From positions 11,980,133 through 12,044,132 of the forward strand of contig OY743187.1 of NCBI GenBank assembly GCA_963555705.1: a stretch of DNA of 64,000 nt. Direction: 5' to 3'. Below are positions 47,067-57,886 of this stretch, one piece after another. The notes beneath the pieces were generated by a model. The model had not been told where the DNA came from and searched no databases. It saw nothing but the letters and a program-made list of their open reading frames with translations. Positions within the stretch are counted from its first letter, which is position 1. Each line of letters opens with the position of its first letter. Origin of the DNA: Ligustrum vulgare. Lineage: Eukaryota > Streptophyta > Magnoliopsida > Lamiales > Oleaceae. The position numbers were made by a program, and so were the translations under genes.

Positions 47067-47649
47067 AGGCTTAAGTTTATAATGGGGCGGGTGCTAGAAT
47101 GCAATTCGATCTATCAAGTAAAAATCACATTTTGAAATTTAATTTCTTGAAATCAATATTGAGTCCAACCAATTACTTGCCTAGATCCATTGTATCTTTG
47201 AAATTGGTAGGTTTCATGGTTATGCTTTCCTTTAGTTAACCCTAATTTGAAGGCTATTAATGGTGGTTCTTAATGTGTAGAAGCCAAATAATCTATATAG
47301 ATGTTGACTAATCCACAAAGTTTGATCACTGGCTAATGACCTTCTCCATCTCCATATTAACTGAAGGTTGAAAGTAAACCAAATCACTCTAATTTCTGGA
47401 CCACTACCTGTACCTGAGCTTTTTCTCTTGAATAGTCAATCTTGTTGTCTACGTGGTCTCCTCGGTGGATAACACGTTTCATCAAAAATAATTAATTCAA
47501 TCCCATGTACTTAAATTTGTAGGTATGCCTTAGCAATGTAGGGTCTGTAATGTTGACCAAATATCTAACTATCCAATGTTCTCTCATGATCAAGGTGTCG
47601 TTTTTAGGGGTGGTTTCTATATCACATGCATGTCAAATTCAGATCTTCA
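47067..47649. other. Intergenic, nothing identified
   Basis: No exon-like sequence or transposon end recognised. Confidence 0.45.
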
Positions 47650-48407
47650 GGGGCCGTTCTCTTTGTGTTTCGATTTTGAATTTTGAGTTTTGTTTTGAAT
47701 TTTGGTTGTTTGTTTTGGGATTGCTGAAAACATGTTCTCTTTATGATTTTGGAAAACTGTTTTCAAAAATAGAAAACTGAAAAATGCGCTTACTTTGTAA
47801 TTTTTTGATATATTTATTTTGTGATATTTTATATGTAAAAAATGGTTGATTTGTTGAATTACATTAATTTTAATGTTAATAAATCAGTTAATTCTCTATG
47901 TCAATAAATTCATCATTAATATTGTTTTAGCTAAACAAAAATTTAACCTCATACCAATAAAATCTTAACATGAATCTATATATTATGAAAAAATAATATA
48001 AGAACTTCAAGTGAAGGAAGTGTCTCACATTTACAAAAAAATAATAATAATAATAATAAAAAAAAATTACAAAAAAAAAAAAAAATCTTAACATGGATTA
48101 ATATAATAGCAAAATAACATAAGAACTTCAAATGAAGGAAGTGTCTTACTTTTACAAAAAATAATAATAATAATAATAATAAATAAATAAAAAATTACAA
48201 AAAAAAAATCTTAAAATAGATCTATATATATGACAAAATAATATAAGAATTTCAAGTGAATGAAGTGTCTCACTTTTACAAACATAAAAAAAAAAATAAA
48301 AAAATTACAAAAATAAAAACTTAACATTGATCTATATATATATAATGACAAAATAACATAAAAACTTCAAGTGAAGGAAGTATCTCACTTTTACAAAAAA
48401 AAAAAAA

Positions 48408-48455
<48 letters not shown>

Positions 48456-48861
48456 TAACAAAAAAAAAATCTTAGCATGGATCTATATATGATGACAAAA
48501 TAACATAAGAATTTCAAGTGAAGGAAGTGTCTCACATTTAAAAAATAATAATAATAATAAATAAAAAAATTACAAAAAAAAAAAATCTTAATATTGATCT
48601 ATATATAATGACAAAATAATATAAGAACTTCAAGTGAAGAAAGTGTCTCACATTTACAAAAAAAAATGCACATTTTGATTGTTTTGGACTTTTTAACACA
48701 AAATATCCAAAACGCAATAAAATCGTTTTGAGTTTCCTTTGTGTTTTTTTTTTAATGTTTTGGAAAACGCGTTTCTGAAAATGGGCAAAGTGAACGTGTT
48801 TTTTATATTTCCAAAAATCGAAAACTCAAAACGGGTTCAAAACAGTAAAGAGAACGGGGTC
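47650..48861. mobile_element. TIR element filled with tandem repeats
   Basis: The left end GGGGCCGTTCTCTTTGTGTT and the complement of the right end GACCCCGTTCTCTTTACTGT form an imperfect terminal inverted repeat. Both ends continue with TTTTGAATTTTGAG/CGAAAACTCAAAAC-like and GAAAACNTGTTTTCAAAAAT-type subterminal motifs. The centre is a six-copy tandem array (47961-48663). The target duplication is not clear, so the superfamily (Harbinger, Mutator or hAT) is undecided. No transposase. Confidence 0.6.
47961..48663. repeat. Six-copy ~115-150-bp tandem array with embedded AAT tracts
   Basis: Units begin near 47961, 48083, 48207, 48317, 48469 and 48584. Each reads AATCTTAACATGGATCTATA, then GACAAAATAACATAAGAA and CTTCAAGTGAAGGAAGTGTC, then TCACTTTTACA followed by an A/AAT tract. 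The inner GACACTTCC / CTTCAAGTGAAG part is well conserved. Length differences come almost entirely from the (AAT)n and poly(A) segments, longest at 48409-48455. Confidence 0.85.
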
Positions 48862-50440
48862 TTATTGTTTGGTAGTTTTGGTGATAATGTGGAAAGTAAG
48901 TTCAGTGCGGTCGGGTGTAGGATTCGAATCCTGAGAATGAATTTAGCTTTGTGGTAAGCGGGAGTTACCACTACTCGTGAAGACCTCCAATACCCTTCAC
49001 TCTGGTCTCTATGAAGCACATCCTACGATTTACCACTCGAAATCAATAGCTCAAAGCAAGATCGATTCGGACCCTCAAGAGGTGGGTTATATATTTTTTG
49101 AAAAAACCACCTAAATTATATACAATCATTAGATGCTTTTAGGGACGCTGGAATGTCAATTAAGTAGGTAAGTTTATGATTGAGTAGAGACCACATGTCG
49201 CATGCATAAGGCTCGAGGCATGAGTTTGAAAGTGATGAAAGACTTAATGATAAAAGCCTGTGTAAAAGTGCTATCACAGGCAATTTTCAATTCATGTCAA
49301 TGAAACGACGACGCATGGAGGAAGGAGGTTTGTGGATCGTGAACTTCTATTATCTGAAAACAAATGTAGAAATTAATGAGTGATGAGTGTACTGGAGAAA
49401 ATGACTTATCAAAATTATAACTTCACATATATAAGATGGTTACCAAAAATACGTATGAAATTCTTGAATATTGGTAGATTATAAATAAACAATTTGGTAT
49501 ACGAGTATTCAATTTTTTCCTACTTGGAATAAAAGATTGTTAAGGCATATTTCTTATGTTTCAGCGTGCTATTAATAGGACGGATAAAAAATATTAAATT
49601 AACTTTAATCTTTGTGCTATTTAATCATGAAAACTTCACGTATGTTGTTTTAATTCGTAAATTACTGTAGTGACGAAAGATGATGTAGTCTCACTTTTTT
49701 GACGAAAATATATAAATATCTGTGTCCTTGCATTTTTTTTTTTTCCTTCTATTTTACAAATTTGTTGATATTGGTGGCATAATTAATATTTCCAATTCTT
49801 TACATTTGTATGGTATATGTGAATCCAGCAAGAATTGAGCTTCCCACCCCCCAAAACGTCAGGAGGAGTGATCACATGTTTCCTTCTTATAGTGATTGTG
49901 GAAGGAAGCAAGGAAGAAAGGGCAGTCCAGGCAGGCTAGCAAAGATTTACCATATTTAGTAGCAAGACTTCCGTGACACTATGCCACCCATCATATACAA
50001 TGGCTATCATTTCATTTCTACCGTCGGTCGAGGGTACATAAATTGTAAGTCAAGCTTCAATAATTGATTTATTTTTTGAAAAGTCAATAATTTTGGCCGG
50101 TAAAAATCTCCACCTATAATTTTTTATTTTTTGAAAAAATGGACCAACGAAATGTTGATACAAAGATATTTATAAATAATCATTTATAAAATGTATGCCA
50201 AACATATGATTATTTACTTTCTTTCTTCAATATACAAAAAGCTAATTATCTTACATTTCACCATAAAAAAATGTGTCCTTTAAAATTATTACTTTTACTT
50301 ATTCTAAACTTCTTAGGCATAGCCATACCCATAGTAAAGGGTCTATATTTTGTCCCATTGTTTGCCCACTCAAAATATTTATTTATAAGTAATAAAGTTA
50401 AGAATAATTATTTCTTGAATTTATAGATTAAGTAAATTTA
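48862..50440. other. Intergenic; MITE fragment
   Basis: 48900-49330 is GC-richer with GGATTCGAATCC (48919-48930), a palindrome resembling a tRNA/SINE B box, but no A box or A-tail was found. 50045-50205 resembles the MITE at 46861-47066 in inverse orientation. No gene. Confidence 0.4.
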
Positions 50441-51455
50441 TTATCTTGATATTATTGATTCAAATTGTAAGTAAATTCCTTATGTTGATAAAAATATATT
50501 TTATTGTTTATGGTTACAAGTCACAATTGTTTAGATCACAACTTATTATGATCACAAGTCACAATTTGTTAGGTCACAGTCACAAATCAGGTCATAAGTT
50601 TATGATCACAGTCACAATTTATTTGTGTTCACAAATTTTGAATTTCGTAGGTTACAATTTTTTTCAATCACAAGTCTCGAGTCAATTGGTCACAACTTAA
50701 CAAATTATGGGTCACAATTTCTTTATTAGTCACAAATCACAAATTTCATTGATCACAATTTTTCTCTAATACAAACCAAGAATTTTTAGGTCACGATTTT
50801 CACAAATCACTAATTTTCTTAGTCACAGATCATAATTTTTATAGGTCACAATTTATAAAATTATTTGGTTGATTCATTTTTTGGTCACAAATTATCAATT
50901 TAGTGGGTCACAATCTATTTCTCGGTCACAAATCACAAATTTTATAGGTCACAACATTATAAAAACGCAAGTCACAAAATACAAATATTTTCAGTTACAA
51001 TAATCATTTTTAAAGTCACAATCATTATTTTAGGGTCACAAACAATCACAATGTTAGGTCATAGATCGAACTTATATTTAGATCACATTAACAATTTTTG
51101 GGCAAATTACATAAATAACTTTCTAGGTCACAAATTCTGAAAAAAATTAGGTCACAGCTTATTTTTCAATCACAATTTACAAATCTCGTAAGTCACAACT
51201 TATTTATCAATCACAAATCTCAAATTTTGTAGGTCACAAATCTCGATTTTATAAGTTACAATTTTTACAATTTGTGGATACAACTTATTTTTCGGTCAAA
51301 ATGTACAAATTTCTTAAATCACAACTTATTTATAGGTCACAAAATCTCAAATTTTGTAGGTCACAACTTTCTCTCAACCCCAAATTTCAAGTTAATTGAT
51401 CATAACTTATATATTAATCAGTCACAATCACATATAATTGGTCACAAACAAGTCA
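50440..51455. repeat. Degenerate GGTCACAA array
   Basis: Roughly forty occurrences of (G/A)TCACAA, most often AGGTCACAA(A/T)TTTNT, run through about 1 kb at irregular 20-35-bp spacing, all in the same orientation. Unit sequences between the cores vary strongly. No open frame of interest. The array stops sharply at a C-rich block (51465-51485). Confidence 0.75.
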
Positions 51456-51464
51456 CCCACCCCA

Positions 51465-51485
51465 CCCCACCCCACCCCGACCCTA
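51465..51485. other. C-rich tract, G-quadruplex-prone on the minus strand
   Basis: Four or more CCCC runs separated by CA (CCACCCCACCCCACCCC type) in one short block, followed by C-rich CCACC/CCGCC sequence to about 51800 without a recognised gene. The G-rich complement meets the simple G4 pattern. Confidence 0.7.
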
Positions 51486-51838
51486 CACTACACCACGCCG
51501 CAGCCGTCGCCGCCAGTCACTTCCATCAAAATCGAATTCCACCACTGCACCACCTCAAAAGCACAACCACACAACCCACCATAGATGCACAACCCACCAC
51601 CAGTGACGTACAACGAACACCGCTCCACCTCTGCCTCCAACCAACAAGTCGAAATCAAGATTTAGCGCTACCACCACCTGCCCCCGCCACCACCATATAG
51701 CTCCTCGTCGCCGCAGACGCACATTGAACACAACGGACCGCACCGTCGCACCGCCTCCATACCTGTGCAATCCCCACTGCATTGCATCTCTCCTACCACC
51801 ACTACACAAACTCACAATGAATACAGTAGATTACAAAC

Positions 51839-52082
51839 TGTAGAAAACACAATAACATATATATCCTTATATATGTTCTACAAATAAATTAAGAGAAAGA
51901 AGAAAGAATGGAAGAAGAGAAAGAGAGAAGAGACAACCCTTAAAACCACACCATTCATTATAATACTCAATCCTATATATACATACAAAACAAAAGCATA
52001 TGCTTAGAATATTCTAAAGCATATAAAGCATATTCTAAGCATATTCAAAAGCATATTCTAGAATGTGCTAATTATTCTAACA
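51839..52082 (-). repeat. 3' LTR of the young Copia element
   Basis: Plus-strand TGTAGAAAAC to TTCTAACA. It contains two AAGCATATTC-type repeats where the other LTR has three. Confidence 0.95.
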
Positions 52083-52094
52083 TCCCCCGGCAAA
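52083..52094 (-). other. Polypurine tract
   Basis: TTTGCCGGGGGA on the minus strand immediately before the 3' LTR. It is the plus-strand DNA primer site of reverse transcription. Confidence 0.75.
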
Positions 52095-52095
52095 C

Positions 52096-55000
52096 TCACG
52101 ATGCTATAGCATGAAGCAACAAGAGTTTGTCAAGTAAGAATCGGAAGCGAGAAGTCGGATGGGACTTGGTGAAGAAGTCTGCAAGCTGCAATGATGAAGA
52201 GACAAAAGGTAAGGCAATAGTCCCATGCTGAAGATGATGACGAACAAGGTGACAATCAATTTCAATGTGCTTCGTGCGCTCATGGAACACTGAATTATGT
52301 GAGATCTGGATGACACTCTTGTTATCACAATACATAGAGGTGGGAGATGAAATAGAAACACCCATATCTGCAAGTAGCCAACGTAACCACACAATCTCAG
52401 TAGTAGTGGAGGCCATAGCGCGATATTCTGCTTCAGTTGATGAGCGAGAAACTACTGTCTGCTTCTTACTTTTCCATGAGATAAGAGAGTCACCCAAAAA
52501 TACACAGTAGCCAGTAGTGGACTTACGATCAGTTGGGTTCCCAGCCCAATCTGCATCAGAGTAAGCTCGAAGCTCTAAGGAGGAGGTCGATGGGAATAAA
52601 ATACTCTGAAAGCAAGAGCCACGAAGATAGCGCAAGATTCTAACAACCGCTGCCCAGTGAACCATGGTAGGTGCTGAAACAAACTGACTGACAACATGCA
52701 CAGCATAAGCAATGTCTGGCCTAGTAATGGTAAGATAAACAAGGGAACCAACAATAGTACGATACAAAGTAGGATCAGACAGTGGTTCACCATCAGAAGA
52801 TGAGTAACGAACATTAGCCTCAATAGGAGTATCAGCTGTTTTAGTATCAGTAAGACGAGCACGCTCAACGACATCTGCAGCATATTTAGACTAAGAGAGC
52901 ATATAACCTCGAGGAGAAGAAGCAACCTCAATCCCCAGAAAGTAAGTTAAGGGACCCAAATCCTTCATTTCAAAAAGACGAGCCAATTCTGATTTTAAAT
53001 TGGTTATCCCTACAACATCATCACCAGTAATGATCATGTCATCAACGTACAACAGAAGGAGAATACGACCAGTGGAAGTACATCTACAGAACAAAGCGGA
53101 ATCATGATGGCTAGATGTAAAACCAAGAGAGAGCACAACTGTAGAAAACTTCTCAAACCAGGCACGAGGTGCTTGTTTGAGACCATATAGAGCTTTCTTA
53201 AGTTTGCAAACAAATCCAGGAGAATGAGGAACACCAGGTGGAGGAACCATATAAACATCTTCTTGAAGATTTCCATTCAAGAAGGCATTTTTAACATCCA
53301 TTTGAGAGAGACTCCACTGACGAATAGAAGCAACCGCAATAAGTGTACGTACAGTAGTCATTTTTGCAACAGGGGCAAATGTCTCCTCATAATCCAAGCC
53401 ATACTGTTGAGAAAATCCCTTAGCAACCAATCGAGCCTTGTAACGCTCAACTGAACCATCAGATTTGGTCTTGATCTTATAGACCCAACGAGATCCAATA
53501 GCATGTTTTCCTGGTGGTAAAGAAACTAATTCCCAAGTGTCTGTCTTATGTAGAGCATTAAGTTCATCAGTCATAGCCTGTTGCCAAAGAGGATCTAAAG
53601 CTGCTTCTTTGTAAGAGGAAGGTTCAGAAAGCTTATGAATGGAAGACAAAAAACAACAAAAGGACTCAGAATAACAAGAATAATCAAACTCGGGTAAGTG
53701 AGCAGACTTACGTATACGTTGAGGATATCTAGGAGGAGGAGACTGCGAATCCTCAGCCTCAGACGGTGCTTGGGGATCCATAGGAGAAGGGAGGACATTC
53801 TGAGATGGCGCATGTGTACCTGTAGCAGATGACGAAGATGGAGAACAAATAGTAGGGACATATGTAGATGGTCTATCAATATCATCAGTGAAAGGATCAA
53901 TACAAATGAGATCTGACGTGGTCATGTGAGAGGTATTATCTGTAATAGAAAAGAAGGGAATGTGTTCAAGAAACACAACATTACGAGAGACATATAACTT
54001 GTGACTGACAGGATCAAAACATCGATAACCTTTTTGTCCCTCACCATATCCTAAGAAGACACAAATAGCTGAGCGTGGAGTTAATTTGCTACGTTCTGCC
54101 GTAGGACGAAGAACAAAACAAGTGCACCCAAAGACTTTTAAGAGAGAGTAATCAGGAGAATAACTAAACAAGGTTTGAAATGGTGACAAACCAGATAAAT
54201 GAGAAGATGGTATCCTATTTATCAAATAGACAGCAGTGAGAACTGCCTCCCACCAAAATTCACTAGGTACTTTGGCAGATAGGAGAAGGGAACGAGCAGT
54301 TTCAACAATGTGTCTATGCTTACGTTCAGCAACACCATTCTGTTGAGGAGTATCAGTACAAGAAGTTTGATGAATTGTACCATCAAGAGCAAGCAACTTA
54401 CGAAAATCATTAGAAACATATTCCCCACCCAAATCACATCGAAAACATTTAATGACAGCAGAATGTTGAGTTTTAATAAGTGCTCGAAACGAACGATAAA
54501 TAGAAATAAAATCAGAACGTCGCTTCATAAGATATACCCAACAATAACGACTATAATCATCAATAAAGGAAACATAATATCGGGATCCTCCTTTAGTAGA
54601 AACAGGAGCAGGGCCCCATACATCTGAGTGTACAAGATCAAATGATGCAATAGAAGAAGAAATACTACGAGGAAAAGGTAAAGCTGAAAATTTAGCAAGT
54701 TTGCATCCACTACAATCAGAAATATCATGAGGTTTTAAGTCTCCCAAACAACCTTTAGAAGCTAAAAATCTCAAACGACTAGCAGACACATGTCCTAGGC
54801 GAGAATGCCATAAATAGAAATTAGAAGAAGAAGAATTCAAATGGAAAGACGATAAATCAGTACTAGAGGCTGCAACATGCGCTGGTCTCAGATTATCTAG
54901 AACATAAAGTCCTCCTCTTTGCCTATGGCCGATCCCAATCAGCTTCCGAGACTGCGGATCCTGTACATAACAAGTAGTAGAAGTAAAGTGAACAGAATTA

Positions 55001-56211
55001 CTAGAATCACATAATTGACCAACAGAAATAAGATTTAAAGTAAGGTCAGGAACACAATAGACATCTGATAAAGATAGATTAGAAGTATGAACAGAACCAA
55101 CACCTGCTAAGGACAACGGGGTGCCATCAGCAGTCATAACAGGTGAAGATGACATAGAAGGATATAAATAATCAAAAAGTGATGAGTTAGGAGACATATG
55201 CTTAGAAGCACCCGAGTCAAAAATCCACGAGGAGGTTTTACCTGAGGAGTTCTGAGAGGACAAACCTACATGAGTAGAGGCTGACATGACATGTGACTGT
55301 GAGGCTAAAAACTTCTGAAACTGCTCACTAAGATCAGTCAATCGGGAATCAGATGAGGGCGGTGGACCAAGTACAGAGGAGCCAACAGGTGGAACAATCG
55401 CTGCTGTGTGGGCATTGGATCTATAAGACTGCTGGGACTTCAATAACTTAGGACATTGAGCCTTCCAATGTCCCTTTTGTCTACAAAAACTACAAACATC
55501 ATTTGGGAACCGTGTATGTCCTTTGGTTCGATTCTGTGTAGATGGTAAAGCTAAAACTGAAGTCCCAGAATGTGGAAGAGATACATCTTCAGTAAGGGAT
55601 TTTAACCGTGTCTCCTCAGCAACAAGTTCACTAACAACTGAATCAACAGATGGAAGAGGAGTACGGTGCAAAATAGAACCTCTGAGTCCCTCAAAATCAC
55701 TACGAAGTGCCATCAAAAACTGAACCAATCGTTGCTCCTCTCTATAAATAATATAATCCGCACTTGCTTTCAGACCTGCCGGTTCAGTAAGAGTTAACTC
55801 ATCCCAAATTGATGTCATAGCAGTATAAAAATCCAGAATGCTCATATTCTTTTGTTGCAATGCTCGAATGTCAATCTCTAACTGATATCGTTTTGCAAAA
55901 TTAGATTTAGTGTACAACTTCTGCAAATGGTCCCAAACCTCCTTTGCCGTTTCATACTTAGCCAACTGTGTACCAATACTATGTTCTACAGAATTATTTA
56001 TCCATGTATGAATTTTTGAATTATTTGAATCCCAGGTATCTAACAGAGTTGCATAATTTGCATCATTATTTTCCGGTTTCTCAACTATTCCACTGACATA
56101 ACCCCACAACTTTTTACCCTTAAGAAAGTGTTTCATAACATGACTCCAGTAAGCATAGTTTTTACCATTCAAACGCACATTAATAGCCTGAAGAGAATCA
56201 TCGGATGCCAT
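52096..56211 (-). CDS. Copia gag-pol polyprotein with one internal amber stop
   Basis: ATG 56211 (MASDDSLQAINVRLNGKNYA) is chosen as the first Met, matching Copia gag starts; upstream in-frame sequence lacks that homology. Order: gag with knuckle CSFCRQKGHWKAQC; protease SWIFDSGASKHMS; integrase zinc site (H-LGH...C-x2-C) and DDE core (HSDVWGP, CDLGGEY, NGVAERKHR); RT with VAKGFSQQYGLDYEETFAPV and YVDD; RNase H with YSDADWAGNPTDRKSTTGY and SSTEAEYRAMAS; end near FFTKSHP. The frame is 1372 codons including the terminator. A TAG at 52891-52893 replaces the codon expected between GYMLS and SKYAADVVE, commonly CAG (Gln); the frame is otherwise unbroken. Without readthrough it yields a product lacking RNase H. 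DLGGE replaces the common DNGGE. Confidence 0.95.
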
Positions 56212-56612
56212 TAAAAGAGAGAAAACGATACTAACCAACAAAGTCAAGCAAAGCAGTGTGTAAAAAGAATGGATAACTGAAAACCAACACCACAAGCAGA
56301 TAGAGGATGAATAGTCGATCGAAAATCCGTCAACCGTGCCGCCAGGAACTGCCGCATGCGCCCCCACGCGCCACCAGAAAATCCGACTTCCTGACTCACG
56401 CGCCTCCTTACACCGGCGCGTGTAATCTCACGCGTCACTCCGGTCGACGCGGCTCCACCTGCAGATTCTGAATATGGTCTTAGTTCACCGGAATTCCTAC
56501 TGCAAGTGCCTCGAAATTCGTGAAACAGTACGGTTTAGGGTTTTTCGCGAAGAAGAAAAATGCACGCTGATTTCGTTTTTTTTTTTTTTCGAAGGCAATG
56601 TGAATCAAATAT

Positions 56613-56623
56613 CTCTGATACCA
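56613..56623 (-). other. Primer-binding site (initiator Met tRNA)
   Basis: TGGTATCAGAG on the minus strand, with no gap from the 5' LTR end. Confidence 0.9.
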
Positions 56624-56878
56624 TGTAGAAAACACAATAACATATATATCCTTATATATGTTCTACAAATAAATTAAGAGAAAGAAGAAAGAATGGAAGA
56701 AGAGAAAGAGAGAAGAGACAACCCTTAAAACCACACCATTCATTATAATACTCAATCCTATATATACATACAAAACAAAAGCATATGCTTAGAATATTCT
56801 AAAGCATATAAAGCATATTCTAAGCATATTCTAAGCATATTCAAAAGCATATTCTAGAATGTGCTAATTATTCTAACA
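56624..56878 (-). repeat. 5' LTR of the young Copia element
   Basis: 255 bp; same sequence as 51839-52082 plus one 11-bp unit in the AAGCATATTCT repeat cluster. Confidence 0.95.
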
Positions 56879-56883
56879 CAAAC

Positions 56884-57886
56884 AACACTGCCACATCGTC
56901 GTCGCTGTTTTGCACCTCCCTTTCATCACTTTCATCGAGTCTCTCTCAATTCACCAGCTATTGCATAATCCGATCTGTGCATCTTCAGAAAAATTTGAAA
57001 GACAACACACACTGATCTTCTAAATCTGAAAATGAAGGTTGGGATAGTGTAGTGGTTGTAGTGTGAAAAGCTGCAGCAGTGAGTCTGGGGGTGTACTCGC
57101 CCTCCTCCTTCGTCCTTTGAAGTCGAACGAAAATCGACGGACCATTTCAACCTCCACTTCTTCTCCGACGAGTTCTGAGAACAATGGAGAGTTGTTCTTC
57201 AAATTGGGAGCCAGGGGTGTGGGAGGTGTAGGTAGGTTAGTTTAATAATAATAATAACTAATTAATGTTTTTAATATTTTATAAATTGCATTAAGACTTG
57301 ATTTTTGTACAAATAACTTGAAAATCATTTTTTTGAATTGTAAATTTGAAAAATATGGGTAAGTGTAATTTCCTCTTACAATTTTTTAACCACATATTAT
57401 GTCAGCTTTTATCAAAATCAATTAAAAATAAGCCCCATGTTTGACTCCATTATTTGGGAAATAATGTGGTTTTTAATAGTTTTTTTGGAGAATGTTTGGT
57501 TAAAAAATATTTGAAAAGTAAAAAAATGTAAGCTTGACTAAGGGGAATGGTTGAGATTGAGTATTGAATAAATTTTGTTTTTAAATAATGAGGTTAAAAA
57601 AAGGGGCTAAGATTTTAATCATCGAAGCTAAATATTTTCACTGGAACATATTTATCAGAAAGATACAGACGACAATAAATTATAGAAGATAAAATATGAC
57701 TAATAATTTCACGTACAAGTTGCTGAGGAATTTTAAAAAAAAAAAAAAAAGCAGTTGAGATATCCAACTTTTTGGAACCCTAGCATAAGAGTAGTTTCTG
57801 AAAAATCAGACTAAGTATCCGATCCAATCCATTTCCGCATCCAATTGTCTCCAAGGAGTTTTATTATTATTATTATTATTATTGAA
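56884..57886. other. Intergenic between Copia element and MYB gene
   Basis: 56884-57250 is GC-richer and continues the C-rich block that the Copia element interrupted. No gene recognised. 57420-57610 carries MITE-like sequence (TTTAAAAATATTTGAAAAGT-type, GGTTGAGATT) related to 14860-15020. A (TTA)n tract at 57861-57883 lies just 3' of the MYB stop codon. Confidence 0.5.

Larger units (their letters stand above)
51839..56878 (-). mobile_element. Young, nearly intact Copia LTR retrotransposon
   Basis: A 5040-bp element with a perfect 5-bp target duplication CAAAC (51834-51838 and 56879-56883). The LTRs at 51839-52082 (244 bp) and 56624-56878 (255 bp) are identical by eye, except that the upstream (right) LTR has one extra 11-bp CTAAGCATATT unit. 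The initiator-Met primer site lies at 56613-56623, directly abutting the LTR, and the polypurine tract at 52083-52094. One long gag-pol frame fills the interior, broken only by an amber codon at 52891-52893. The lack of LTR substitutions implies very recent insertion. Confidence 0.95.

Noticed and set aside
48890..49030. tRNA-derived SINE
   Set aside because: GGATTCGAATCC resembles a B box, but no A box at the proper distance, no A- or T-tail and no target duplication were found.
50440..51455. CRISPR-like array
   Set aside because: Repeat cores are short and degenerate, spacers are not unique full-length sequences, there are no cas genes, and the context is clearly a plant nuclear genome.
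52104..55723. Numerous open frames overlapping the young Copia gag-pol on both strands
   Set aside because: Shadows of the long polyprotein frame in other frames; no independent start or domain support.
57020..57245. Overlapping ~60-codon frames on both strands
   Set aside because: Short, in GC-biased sequence left over beside the Copia insertion, with no splice structure or recognised homology.
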